Below, piece after piece: positions 16,616 to 26,000 of a stretch of DNA of 64,000 nucleotides (its first letter is position 1; every line of letters starts with the position of its first letter). This DNA comes from an uncultured Myxococcales bacterium. GTDB lineage: Bacteria; Myxococcota; Myxococcia; Myxococcales; Myxococcaceae. The stretch is from contig CALJKW010000055.1 of NCBI GenBank assembly GCA_937980205.1, forward strand, positions 806,001-870,000, read 5' to 3'. The notes below the pieces were generated by a model, which saw nothing but the letters and a program-made list of their open reading frames with translations, was not told the origin of the DNA and did not search any database. The position numbers and the translations under genes are program-made.

Positions 16616-17614
16616 TTAGACGTACCGCTGTTCGAAGAGGGCGCGCAGCTTCGGCTCGGAGCGCAAGAGGTCGAGCGTGAGGTCGGCGTGCCCCGGCGCG
16701 TAGCCGTTGCCGACGATCATCGTGACGTCCTTGCCGACGCCCTCGGCGCCGAGCGCGGCGGCGGTGAAGCTCGTCGCCATCGAGAAGAAGATGACGGTGC
16801 CGCCCTGGCGAACCGAGAGGATGCTGGCCATCTCGGTGTTCGCCACCGACGCGCAGTTGATGACCAGGTCCGCCGGAGGCACCTTCTGCATCACCTCGAC
16901 CGCCTTCGTGGCGTCGGCGGCGACGGCGAGATCGCACAGCCCGATGCCCGAGAGCGCGTCGAGCGCCTTCTGCGAGATGTCGAGGGCGACGAGCTTCGCG
17001 GCTCCGCTGCGGCGCGCCTGGGCGAGGCACAGCGCCCCGCTCTTCCCCGCGCCGATCAGCATCACCGTCATGCCCGGCTTCGCGAAGCGCGCGGTGAGCG
17101 CGGGGGCTCCGGCGACGTCGAGGGCGGCGAGCGCCAGCGCGTCGGGGAGATCTCCCGGCAGCTTCGCGAAGATCCCGCTCGCGAAGAGGATCGCGTGGCC
17201 GCGGATGTCGACGCGGTCGATCTCAGGCTTCACCGCGCGGACCTCGTCGATCTGCAGCGGAGTCAGCGTCAGCGACACGAGCGTCGCGATGCGGTCGCCG
17301 GCCTTCAGCCCGCCGGGGTGTCCCGGGGCGACCTCGCGCACGCGGCCGATGAGCATGCCGCCCGAGCCGGTGACGGGGTTCTGCATCTTCCCGCGCTCGC
17401 GGACGATGTCCTGGACGGCGGCGGCGATCTTCGACGCGTCGCCGCCGACCGAGTCTTTGATCTGCTTGAAGGAAGCGGCGTCGATGTTGAGGCTCTCGAC
17501 GTCGATGAGCACCTCGCCCTCACGCAGCGGCAGCGAGGGGTCGAGCTTCTTCGCGCGCTGCGGGAGAACTCCCGTCTCACCGACGACGCGCGACAGCCCG
17601 TACACGTCGGCCAC
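16616..17614 (-). CDS. kdd: L-erythro-3,5-diaminohexanoate dehydrogenase
   Basis: Oxidatively deaminates 3,5-diaminohexanoate to 5-amino-3-oxohexanoate with NAD+, the step between KamDE and Kce. 332 residues. The medium-chain-dehydrogenase-like layout shows a GroES-like first half (SGGMLIGRVREVAPGHPG, GDRIATLVSLTLTPL) and a Rossmann half with the nucleotide-binding GAGKSGALCLAQARR at about 188, then INCASVANTEMASI. The start is GTG at 17614, with a second GTG three codons later. Only three bases separate it from the upstream barrel-protein gene, so both are likely on one transcript. Confidence 0.9.
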   Translation of the reverse strand: MADVYGLSRVVGETGVLPQRAKKLDPSLPLREGEVLIDVESLNIDAASFKQIKDSVGGDASKIAAAVQDIVRERGKMQNPVTGSGGMLIGRVREVAPGHPGGLKAGDRIATLVSLTLTPLQIDEVRAVKPEIDRVDIRGHAILFASGIFAKLPGDLPDALALAALDVAGAPALTARFAKPGMTVMLIGAGKSGALCLAQARRSGAAKLVALDISQKALDALSGIGLCDLAVAADATKAVEVMQKVPPADLVINCASVANTEMASILSVRQGGTVIFFSMATSFTAAALGAEGVGKDVTMIVGNGYAPGHADLTLDLLRSEPKLRALFEQRYV

Positions 17615-17617
17615 GAC

Positions 17618-18250
17618 TCAGAACGTGTACTTGACGCGCGGGAAGAACTGCATCGAGTACATGATCGGCAGCGAGCCGCTCGGCGCCAGGATGAAGCGGC
17701 CGAGCACGACGTCGAGGCCGACGGTGAAGTGATCGACGTTGGTCGCGTATTCGACGCCGATCGCGATGCCCGCGTTGAACGCCGAGCTCACCGGGTTGCC
17801 GGCGTTGTTCTCGACGGGCGCGGGATCGAGGAACGTCCACCCCGCCATCACCTTCGGCGCGACGTAGAGCCGCTCGGCGACCTTGAACAGGTACGCGAAC
17901 GACAGGTCGAGGAACGTGAGCGTGAAGTTGTCCGACGCGTCGGTGCCGCTGGTGTTCCGGCAGATCTGCTGCGGGTTGGAGCGGCTCGCGTGGCAGTTGG
18001 CGGCGTTCGAGCCGATGCCGACGTGGAGGCCGATCTCGATGTTCTCGGTGATGTCGTAGCCGACGCCGAGCTGCAGGTAGACCTGCAGGTTCGAGTAGCC
18101 GTCGGCGCCCCCGAGCGTGAGGAAGCCACCGATGTCCGTCTCGGTGAAGAAGCCGCGGCGGACCTTGAGCGGGACGCCTTCCGGCGGGGTTCCAGCGGCA
18201 GCAATCGAAACCGGCAACAAGACGAACAACGCGATGGCGAGCTTCCGCAC
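17618..18250 (-). CDS. Outer-membrane beta-barrel protein (possibly CglE-like)
   Basis: 210 residues from the GTG at 18250, chosen because GAGGAGGGG lies just upstream and because it gives a clean signal peptide (VRKLAIALFVLLPVSIAAAG). The frame extends further 5' but only with low-complexity sequence. The mature part alternates hydrophobic and polar residues (for example LQVYLQLGVGYDITENIEIGL in parts) and ends in aromatic RVKYTF, the C-terminal Phe signature for BAM-inserted barrels. Two Cys flank an Asn-rich loop at about 105-115. The neighbouring gliding locus suggests a CglE-type protein. That name is a guess from context, while the barrel assignment is firm. Confidence 0.65.
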   Translation of the reverse strand: MRKLAIALFVLLPVSIAAAGTPPEGVPLKVRRGFFTETDIGGFLTLGGADGYSNLQVYLQLGVGYDITENIEIGLHVGIGSNAANCHASRSNPQQICRNTSGTDASDNFTLTFLDLSFAYLFKVAERLYVAPKVMAGWTFLDPAPVENNAGNPVSSAFNAGIAIGVEYATNVDHFTVGLDVVLGRFILAPSGSLPIMYSMQFFPRVKYTF

Positions 18251-18297
18251 GAAACCCCTCCTCACAGGGCGCTCTGAAGGCCGCGCTGACATAGCCC

Positions 18298-18335
18298 AAA
18301 AAAAAGGGCCGGGTGCGTGAAAAAGCACCCGGCCC
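18298..18335 (-). terminator. Intrinsic terminator after the gliding locus
   Basis: On the minus strand a perfect 11-bp stem (GGGCCGGGTGC paired with GCACCCGGCCC, bases 325-335 and 306-316 of the 18-kb block) encloses an 8-base loop and is followed directly by eight U residues (A run at 18298-18305 on the plus strand). It lies 21 bases after the gltG stop. It should separate the gliding transcript from the barrel-kdd-kam operon that follows. Confidence 0.9.
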
Positions 18336-18356
18336 CGAAATCAGCTCAAAACGCCC

Positions 18357-20261
18357 TTACTCTTCGCCGCTCTCGTCGCCGGCCGGCTTGAAGATCCAGG
18401 GGAAGGTGACGGTCACGACGCCGCCGCCCTGGGGCTCGGGGAACTTCCAGCGGCGGATGCGCGAGAGCATGCAGTTCTCGGCGTTGCCGTTGTTGAGCGA
18501 GGTCTCGGAGACGTTCGCCTCGGCCACCGCGCCCGCGGGGTCGATGGTGAACAGCACGGCGACCTTACCGGCGAGATCGGGCTGCTTCTGCAGCTCCTGC
18601 TCGTAGCAGAACTTGATCTCGTTCTGGTGGCGCTTGATGACCTTCATGATGACGTCCTTCGACAGACCGCCGACGACGGTGGTCTTGCCGGGGACGACGC
18701 GGGTCGAGTCCTTGCCGCGGCCGCCGAGGTCGATCGAGCCGTTGCCGCCGAGGCCACGACCGCTGCCCTTGGTGCCGAGCCCGCCGAGGCCGAGGCCGGT
18801 GCCGCCGCCGCCGGGGCCGGTGCCGCGCGAGCCCATGCCGCCGACGCCGTGCGCATCGCCGACGCCCGCGCCGCCCGTGAGGCCGCCGAGGGCGTTGTTG
18901 ATGCCGGTGCCGAGGCCGCCGGGGCCGAAGACGTTCGACGCCGCGCCGTCACCGAGCGCGCCGAGCAGACCGGCCTTCATGACCTTCTTGCGATCCTCTT
19001 CGCGCTTGTTCGCGTCGACGACCGGGGCGCCCTTCTTCGAGGGGTCGGCCTTGTCCTTCTTCTCGTCCTTCTTGCCGAACTTGCCCTCGTCGTCCTTCGG
19101 CTTCGCGCCTTCCTTGAGGCCGGAGAGATCGAGCTTCTTGATCTCCTTCTGCTTCTCGGGGCGGACGATCATCTTCACGTACTTGGCGGGGTTCTGGAAG
19201 ATGTCGTCGCCCTCGCCGCCGAGACCGACCGGCGTGAGGATCATCGCGAGCACGAGGGCGATGAACGCCATCAAGCAGATCGACGCGATCTTGAAGAACG
19301 TGAAGTCGGCCTCGCCGAGCGTGTTCACGGTGATCGCAGCCGACGGCCGCACGTAGCGGATGATGAAGGCGACGCTGTCGAGCGAGACCTGCGCGCGGTC
19401 GTGCAGACCGAGCTCGATCGCGTCGGCGCGCATCGCGCCTTCAGCCGCGCGGAGCTTGCCCTCGCTCTTCAGCTGCTCCTTGCTCTTGTGCGAGTCGCCG
19501 CGCGTGGTGACGACCAGGCCCGCCTCGGCCGGGACGTTGATGAGCGCCGTCGAGCCCTTCGCCTGCGCGAGCTGGAACACCGAGCCGACGCCCGACGAGA
19601 AGACGTTGAACTTGTTGTTCGGACCGTCGCCGATGGTGACCGGAACGCCGGTGGCGAAGTGCTGCACGTTGATGAGGGTGTCGCCCCAGAGCAGCGCGAC
19701 CTGCAGGACCTTCGAGTCCTCGGTCGGCACGGCCTCGGCGGGCAGCGGCTCGTTGAACAGCATCGCCGCGTTCTTGCCCGTACCGGCGAGGCCGCGGGGA
19801 GGAGCCGGAGGCGGCTTCGTCGCCGCGGGCGCCGGAGCAGCAGCCGCGGGCGCCGGAGCGGCAGCTGCCGGAGCCGGAGCCGCCGGAGCAGGAGCCGCCG
19901 CCGTCGCGCCGTTCGCGCCGTTCGACGCGCCGTTGGAGGCCGCCGCGGGCTCGTCGCCCCAGAGGACCTTCACCTTCGAGCCGCCGATGTTGAGCTCGTC
20001 ACCCGGCGACAGCGTCACCGAGTCCTTGATGCGCTGATCCTTGAACGTCGTGCCGTGCTCGCTGCCGAGATCCATCACCGACACGGAGCCGGTCTTCTCG
20101 ACCTTGAGCATCGCGTGGAGGTTGGAGACCTTCGGGTCCGCGATCTTCACGGTCGCGCCGGAGCCGGATCCGAGGATCACGCTCTCGAGATCGGAGGTCG
20201 ACTCGGTGGTGGTGCCATCCGGGCCGGTGATGCGGAAAGTGATCGCGCTTTTCTTCGACAT
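18357..20261 (-). CDS. gltG: Gliding-motility protein GltG-like: FHA, membrane segment, AgmX/PglI C-terminal domain
   Basis: 634 residues. An N-terminal cytoplasmic FHA domain (about 8-100; GSGSGATVKI, VSNLHAML, SEHGTTFKDQ) precedes an Ala/Pro repeat linker (about 105-155). A conserved domain follows (about 185-310), then one membrane segment (322-344), a Lys-rich and Gly-rich periplasmic stretch, and a TonB-like AgmX/PglI C-terminal domain (about 530-625) with two conserved Cys (KFCYEQEL and ENCMLSR). This layout matches GltG/PglI of Myxococcus, which spans the inner membrane and links cytoplasmic motility proteins to periplasmic Glt components. It is the last gene of the locus and is followed by a terminator. 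Confidence 0.8.
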   Translation of the reverse strand: MSKKSAITFRITGPDGTTTESTSDLESVILGSGSGATVKIADPKVSNLHAMLKVEKTGSVSVMDLGSEHGTTFKDQRIKDSVTLSPGDELNIGGSKVKVLWGDEPAAASNGASNGANGATAAAPAPAAPAPAAAAPAPAAAAPAPAATKPPPAPPRGLAGTGKNAAMLFNEPLPAEAVPTEDSKVLQVALLWGDTLINVQHFATGVPVTIGDGPNNKFNVFSSGVGSVFQLAQAKGSTALINVPAEAGLVVTTRGDSHKSKEQLKSEGKLRAAEGAMRADAIELGLHDRAQVSLDSVAFIIRYVRPSAAITVNTLGEADFTFFKIASICLMAFIALVLAMILTPVGLGGEGDDIFQNPAKYVKMIVRPEKQKEIKKLDLSGLKEGAKPKDDEGKFGKKDEKKDKADPSKKGAPVVDANKREEDRKKVMKAGLLGALGDGAASNVFGPGGLGTGINNALGGLTGGAGVGDAHGVGGMGSRGTGPGGGGTGLGLGGLGTKGSGRGLGGNGSIDLGGRGKDSTRVVPGKTTVVGGLSKDVIMKVIKRHQNEIKFCYEQELQKQPDLAGKVAVLFTIDPAGAVAEANVSETSLNNGNAENCMLSRIRRWKFPEPQGGGVVTVTFPWIFKPAGDESGEE

Positions 20262-20273
20262 GTTTCGGTACCT

Positions 20274-20534
20274 TTAGAGATTGTCGACGGACTTCTGGAG
20301 CTCGGGGTTGAAGTTGTCGCGAACCTTGATGAGGCTCTTGAACGACGTCTTCTTCTTCGAGATCGCGTAGCTGCCTTCAGGCTTCGTGAGCTCGCCTTCG
20401 ACGGCCACGTCGGTGAAGTCGATGACGGTCTTCTTGCGGAAGACGGTGCGATCTTCTTCCTGAATCACTTTGCCTTGAGCGAAAGCGGGGGCGCCGATCG
20501 CGATGCCGAGAGCGAGAACGAGAGAACGATGCAT
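20274..20534 (-). CDS. Small periplasmic protein of the gliding locus
   Basis: 86 residues from an ATG preceded by AAGGAG at good spacing. The frame extends upstream but the ribosome site and the signal peptide (MHRSLVLALGIAIGAPAFAQG, cleavage after AFA) fix this start. The mature part is only about 66 residues, charged, and rich in Lys and Glu, with the segment TVFRKKTVIDFTDVAVEGELTKPEG. It sits 12 bases before gltG and 77 bases after the short TonB-type gene. It is unrecognised as a family, but its position argues for a small periplasmic partner of the Glt complex. Confidence 0.75.
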   Translation of the reverse strand: MHRSLVLALGIAIGAPAFAQGKVIQEEDRTVFRKKTVIDFTDVAVEGELTKPEGSYAISKKKTSFKSLIKVRDNFNPELQKSVDNL

Positions 20535-20611
20535 GAGGCTCCTTATGACCGGGGCATACGACACCGAGGCCGCCCCGGGGGTTCCGAAAAGTCGGCGCAC
20601 CCTAAGGGATT

Positions 20612-21580
20612 TCAGGGGTCGTTGTCACCTGCACCCCTGAAAATCCAGGGGTGGTTGACCTCGACGGTGCCGCCCCCCGCGGGCTCGGCGAACTTCCACC
20701 TTCTGACGCGGGACAGCATGCACTCCTCCACCGTGGGATTGTCGAGGGTTGACTCAAAGACGCGCGCCTCGAGGACCTCTCCCAATGGGCCGATGACGAA
20801 GAACACGCCGACTTTGCCGGCCAATCCTTCCGTGTGCTGCAGCTCGCGCTCGTAGCAGAACTTGATCTCGTTGAAGTGGGCGCGAATCACCTTCGCCACC
20901 AGGTCGCGGGGGAGCCCGTCGGAGATGTTGATGGGGCCCGACTCGGGGCCGCCGCCGCGCTTGGGGCCGAGGTTCGGGCTGCCGCCCCCGCCCGGACGCT
21001 TGCCGAAGGGACCGCCGCCGATGCTGAGGCCGTCTCGGCCGGGGCCGTCGCCGCCGCGGGGGCCACCCACGCCGCCGAAGCCGTTGTTGGCGCCGGGCGA
21101 CCCAGGGCCGATTCGATTGAGCGCGTCGTCGATCGCATTGTTGTTGTTGCCGCGGCCGAAGATGCCGTCGGAGCCCTCGTCCCAGATCGACAGCAGCGTG
21201 GCGACCTTCGCCTTCGCCTTCGCGGCGCCGTTCGATTTGCCGGAAGCGATCACGATGCCCTGCAACTTCTCCTTCGCGATCTTCGGCAGCGCCTTCGGAG
21301 GCACCGGCGGGACCACGAGCTTCGTCGCGAACGCGCCGCGGAACACCGAGTCATCCACCCCGCCCTCGCTCACCGGCGTCAGCACCATGATCGCGACGCC
21401 CGCGAAGAAGCACAGCAGGCAGATCGCGAGCACCTTCGAGAAGCGCCAGTCGGGCGGCTCGCCCTTCACGCGCGCGACGGGCGCTGCGGCACGGCTGCGG
21501 ACGGTGAGCCCCTCGGGCACCTCGCCGACCGCGGGGACGACGTCGAGGAGACGATCCTTCCACCAGATCTCGAACATGCG
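20612..21580 (-). CDS. GltG/GltJ-type TonB-domain protein without FHA
   Basis: 322 residues from the ATG at 21580. One membrane segment (about 46-67, ICLLCFFAGVAIMVLTPV) is close in sequence to that of the neighbouring GltG. A Gly/Pro-rich periplasmic stretch follows, then an AgmX/PglI C-terminal domain (about 220-315) with the same two Cys (KFCYEREL and EECMLSR). The first 30 residues resemble the post-FHA domain of GltG, so it looks like a paralogue that has lost the FHA module. The start is uncertain: a GTG at 21622 would add a CxCxxC motif (CACGVC) but lies at the foot of a hairpin. It is probably a second inner-membrane connector of the Glt machine. Confidence 0.75.
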   Translation of the reverse strand, partial: RMFEIWWKDRLLDVVPAVGEVPEGLTVRSRAAAPVARVKGEPPDWRFSKVLAICLLCFFAGVAIMVLTPVSEGGVDDSVFRGAFATKLVVPPVPPKALPKIAKEKLQGIVIASGKSNGAAKAKAKVATLLSIWDEGSDGIFGRGNNNNAIDDALNRIGPGSPGANNGFGGVGGPRGGDGPGRDGLSIGGGPFGKRPGGGGSPNLGPKRGGGPESGPINISDGLPRDLVAKVIRAHFNEIKFCYERELQHTEGLAGKVGVFFVIGPLGEVLEARVFESTLDNPTVEECMLSRVRRWKFAEPAGGGTVEVNHPWIFRGAGDNDP

Positions 21581-21622
21581 CGCACAGACACCGCACGCGC
21601 ACGACGGTTCCTGCGAATACAC

Positions 21623-21663
21623 GAAGAGCGGGCGATCCCGTTCGGAGGACGCGCCCGCTCTTC
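21623..21663 (-). other. Perfect 12-bp hairpin between gltE and the TonB-type gene
   Basis: GAAGAGCGGGCG at 21623-21634 is the exact reverse complement of CGCCCGCTCTTC at 21652-21663, with a 17-base loop. It begins 15 bases after the gltE stop and ends at a possible GTG start of the next gene. No U tract follows, so it is not a classical terminator. It may attenuate transcription, protect the gltE message end or mask translation of the next gene. Confidence 0.6.
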
Positions 21664-21677
21664 GAGGGTGAGGCGAG

Positions 21678-23009
21678 TTACTTCTTCTGCTCGGCAGGCG
21701 CCGGAGCCGGCGCGGGAGCCGCACCGCCCTCGGGCTTCTTCTCTGCCTCGGCCGGAGGAGGCGCGTCGCCGCCCTCCTTCGCGCCCTCTTCCATCGCCTT
21801 CTCGAGCATGTTGCCGCCGCCGGCCGCCGGCTTCGGCTTCTCCTTCACCTCGGGGGCGGGCTGCGGCGCGCCCTGCTTCTGCATGGTCGCGATCGCCTTG
21901 AGCTTCACGTCGATGAGCTGGTTGTCCTGCGGCGTGGTGATCGACTGCGACTTGCACTTCTCGAGGTACTTCACCGCCTTGTCCCAGCCGGCCTTGTCCG
22001 CCGCGAACGCCCAGCCGGCGCCGCAGATCGCCTCGGGGTGATCGACCTTCAGCGCGAGCACCTTCTCGAACGCCTCACCGGCGGCGAGGCCCTTCTTCGG
22101 ATCTTTGCCCTTCTGGCCGTCGAGCGCGTAGCCGTACGCGAGGAACGCCTCGTACGACGTCGGGTCGAGCGCGATCGCCTTCGAGAACGACTTCTCGGCG
22201 TTCTGGTAGTCGCGGTACTGCAGCGCCATCGCGCCGAGGTTCACGTGGCCCGGAGCGAACTTCTCCGAGAGCGCCACCGACTTCTGGAACTGGCCGAGCG
22301 CCGCGCGGCGATCATCGAGCTTCAGGTAGATGAGGCCGAGGTTGTTGAACACGCCCGGATCCTTGTCGTCGAGCTTCTTCGCGTTCGCCGACACGAACTC
22401 GGCGAGGCGGTAGTTGCCCTGGTCGAAGTAGATCAGCGCGAGGTTCTTGTACGCGTCCGGGTTGTCCTTCGTGCGCGAGAGCACCTTGCGAACCGCGGCC
22501 TCCGCCTTGTCGTACTCCTTCGACAGCCGGTACGCGACCGACAGGTTGTTGAGCAGCGCGACGTCGAACTCCGCGCCCGGAGCCTTCAGCGCCTCTTCGT
22601 ACAGCGCGATCGCGTCCTTGAAGCGATCCTGAAGGCGGTACACCTTGCCGAGGTTCAAGAGCGACGGCCGGTGGTTCGCGTCGAGCTTGCGCGCGTCTTC
22701 GTAGAACTTCTGCGCGTCAGAGAGACGGCCCTGGTGCTCCGCCACGACGCCGAGGTTGTAGACGACGCTGACGAGCTTCGGCTCCTTCGCGGCGACCTTC
22801 TCGAACGCCGCCTTCGCCGCCTCGAGATCACCCTTGTCGAAGGCCGCGACGCCGTCGTTGAAGGTCTCCTGGGGCGACTTGTCCTTCGGGGGCGGAGGCG
22901 CCTTGTTCTCGACGGCGGGGTCCTTCTTCACCTCCTGCTGGGTGGTGGTGCAGGAGACCGCGGTGCAGGCGGCGGCGACGAACAGACCGACTTTGACGAT
23001 TCGCTTCAT
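21678..23009 (-). CDS. gltE: Gliding-motility TPR lipoprotein GltE (AglT)-like
   Basis: 443 residues. A lipoprotein signal (hydrophobic run ending AVSC) precedes a Pro-rich spacer and about eight TPR units (residues about 50-360), with clear repeats such as VVYNLGVVAEHQGRLSDAQKFYE and VFNNLGLIYLKLDDRRAALGQF (in parts). The tail (about 370-443) is low-complexity Pro/Glu/Ala. This matches GltE/AglT, an outer-membrane TPR lipoprotein of the gliding complex. The ATG at 23009 is used. A GTG two codons earlier overlaps the gltD stop (GTGA), so coupling is likely either way. It is the second of two adjacent TPR genes, as in Myxococcus. Confidence 0.85.
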   Translation of the reverse strand: MKRIVKVGLFVAAACTAVSCTTTQQEVKKDPAVENKAPPPPKDKSPQETFNDGVAAFDKGDLEAAKAAFEKVAAKEPKLVSVVYNLGVVAEHQGRLSDAQKFYEDARKLDANHRPSLLNLGKVYRLQDRFKDAIALYEEALKAPGAEFDVALLNNLSVAYRLSKEYDKAEAAVRKVLSRTKDNPDAYKNLALIYFDQGNYRLAEFVSANAKKLDDKDPGVFNNLGLIYLKLDDRRAALGQFQKSVALSEKFAPGHVNLGAMALQYRDYQNAEKSFSKAIALDPTSYEAFLAYGYALDGQKGKDPKKGLAAGEAFEKVLALKVDHPEAICGAGWAFAADKAGWDKAVKYLEKCKSQSITTPQDNQLIDVKLKAIATMQKQGAPQPAPEVKEKPKPAAGGGNMLEKAMEEGAKEGGDAPPPAEAEKKPEGGAAPAPAPAPAEQKK

Positions 23010-23011
23010 GA

Positions 23012-26000
23012 TCACTTCTCACCTGCGGTCGTGGCCGCGGCAGTGGTGTTTTCCTTCGCGGGGTTCTTCTCGGGAGGCGGCGTGCCTTCCTTCGACGGAG
23101 CGGGCACCGTCCCCGTTCCGTTCTGGCCCTTGTCGACGCCCTCTTCCCAGAAGAACTCGGCGCCGCGGTACGCGACCTCGCGCACCTTGCCGTAGAGGCC
23201 CGGCTTGTACTTGTTGACCTTGTCCTGCGCGAGCAGCGTCCACTCGTTGTAGACGGACAGCTCGTAGGACTTCGCGAGCGCCTTCTCGAGGCCTTCGAGG
23301 GCCTTCTCTTCGAGCGGGAACGCGCGGTTCTCGAGCTCGCCGCGGTACATCGAGAGCTGGTCTTCGTCGAGGCCCTTCGGGTCCGGCGAGTCGAGGAAGT
23401 TCTGCGCGAAGTCGCCGTACGCGAGGCCGATGCGGGTCAGCGCCGCGATGCCGTACTCGCCGTTACCGATCTGCAGGATCTCGAGGTAGCCCTTCTCGAT
23501 GTCCTGGATCTTGGCGGTCTTCGCCTTCAGGTCGTTCTTGAGCGTCTTGAGGTTCTTGAACGTGATGCCGGTGTACGCGTTCCAGGTCGGCTCGAAGAGC
23601 AGGAAGCGCGAGTTGGCGTAGGCGAGCTTCGCGCGGTCGTTCTTCTTGTCTTCGGCGTTGAGCTTCGCGAAGCCCGCGACGATCTCCTTCGCGAGGCGAT
23701 CCATCTCGGCCGTGTTCTTCAGCGTCTTGTTGATGAGGAACTGGCGGTACTTGATGTCGAAGCGGGTGATGTCCTTCACGCGCGCGTCTTTCGCGTACGT
23801 GGTGAGGAACGCGTCGTAGGTCTTCAGCGCGTCGGCGTACTTCTTGTCCTTCTCGTAGATGAGGCCGAGGTTCAGCGCGATGTCGGGGACGTCTTTCTTG
23901 TCCTTGAAGCGCGCGATGTAGCGCTGGTACTGCGCGATGGCCTTGTCGGACTTGCCGAGGCCCTCCCACCAGAGGCCCGCGTTGAACTGGGCGGCGGAGA
24001 TCCAGTCTTCCTTCTCCGCTTCCTTGAGCAGCTCCTCGCGCTCCTTCTTGAACGCCTCGAGCTTCTCGCGCTCCTTCGGCGGCGGCGCGGCGATGAGGCC
24101 GACGGCCCAGCGCGCGTTCGTGCCGGCGGCGGCAGTAGCGGCCTGCGCCTTCGGGTCGGCCTTCTTCGGCGCGGCCTTGGCGGCCTTGGCCTCCTTCTCA
24201 CGGGCCTCCTTCTCCTTCTTCAGCAGGTCCTTGATGTTGTCGTAGCCGACGGCCTTCGGGCCGGCCCAGGTGTCGTAGGCGGTGATGAAGTCCTCGTACA
24301 TCGCGGCGGACTTCTCGAAGTCGGCGATCTTCTCGTAGAACTTGGCGAGCGAGTACCGGTTCTTCAGCTCGAAGTTGCTGCCCGGGTACTCCTTGAGCAC
24401 GCGCTCGGCGGTGGAGATGCCCTTGTCGAGCTCGTTCGCCTCCTGGAAGATCAGCATCGAGTACGTCAGCGCGCGATCGGCGTTCTCCGACTTGGGGAAC
24501 TCGGCGACGAAGGCGAGGAACATCTCGGCCGCCTCCTTCACCTTCTTCTCCTTCTTGTAGATGACGAGGTCGACGTACTTGTACTGGCTGCCCTCGACGA
24601 TCGCGGCGGTGCGCTTGGCGAACTCGGCGTTCTGCTTCGCGCCGACGAGCTTCTTGTTCGCGAGGAACGCGCGCGAGCTCTCGTTGAGCTGCTTCCACTC
24701 TTCCTTCTCTTCGAGCACCGACATCGTGAGGTCGGCGGCGTCGGCCGAGCGCTTGTCCTCGGGCCACTTGCCGATGATCTCGGTGAAGCGCTGCGCGGCT
24801 TCGACGAAGCGGTTGCGGTCGTAATAGAGGACCGCGGCCTGGTAGCGGACCTCGATCTCGTCCTGGTTGTTCGGGAAGAGCTTGTTGTAGCTGTCGCAGG
24901 AGTTCGCGAGCGCCTGCTCCCACTTGGTGAGCGGCTGCTCCTGCAGCTCCTTCACCGAGCGCTTCACGACCTGCTTCTGCTTCTCGACGGTGTTCTTCTT
25001 CTTCTGCTCGTCGATCTTCTTGTCGCCCTCGACGGACGACTTCACCATCTGGCCGCGCTCGATCTTGACCAGGTTGTTGTACGCGAGGATCGCGGCGTAC
25101 GCGGCTGACTGCCGGTACTTCTCCTGGCTGATCTCCTTCGCGGTGTCGCGGTTGGGGATCTTGAACGCGACGAGCTCGTCGTACTGCTTCGCGGCCTTCT
25201 CCCACTCCTCGAGCGCCCAGAGAATTTCCGCGTAGTAGAACTTCATGTTGAACGCGTAGTCGGAGATGAACGCCTCGTCGTCTCCGGTGGCGAACGCGTC
25301 GACGTACTGCTTGTAGATGTCGCCGGCGAGCCGGTACGTGACGGCCTGCTTCGTCTTCTGCGCTTCCTGGTGGTACTCGGTGACCACCGTGCGCATCGCC
25401 TCTTCGGCGACGTTGAAGCCGTTGCGCAGCACTTCCTTCTTCGACTCGTTCGCCTTCCACCACGAAGAGCCCGGCCGGTAGAGCTCGGCCATCTTCTTGG
25501 TCTCGGCCTTCACGTTGTCGCGCTGGCGCAGGCCTTCGTAGCCCTTGATGATCTGCTGCTGGAAGTCGGGCGCGCTCTCGGCGACCGGGTTGTCGCTGAG
25601 CAACAGACGGAACGTCTTGATCGAGTTCTCGTGGTGGCCCGCGTCGTACAGCGCGTAGCCCATGCGCGTGATCAGCTTGAGCTGCGTCTTCTTGCCGGCC
25701 TTCGCCTTGAAGTACGCGATCGCGTCGTCGGCGCGGTTGAGCTGCACGAACATGGTGACGGAGTCGTTCAGCGCCTCCGTCTTCAGGTCCGTCATCTCCT
25801 TCTTCTTCTCCTGCTTCTCGACGTACTCGATGACGTCCTGCAGCTTCTTGAGCGCCTTCTCGTGCTCGCCGGCGTTGAAGTCGCACCAGGCCAGCTTGTA
25901 GAGCGCGTACGACTTGATCTTCGGCTCCTTCTGCTGGAACGCCTTCTCGTACATCTCCTTCGCTTTGCCGAGGTTGTTGGCGACGTCGAAGTAGTGGTTA

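Noticed and set aside
18700..18920. GC-rich tandem-like stretch as a DNA repeat
   Set aside because: It is the Gly-rich linker of GltG. The codons vary and the protein pattern explains it.
24198..25886. 562-codon frame inside gltD
   Set aside because: Arg/Gly/His-rich alternate frame of the TPR gene with no domain and no ribosome site.
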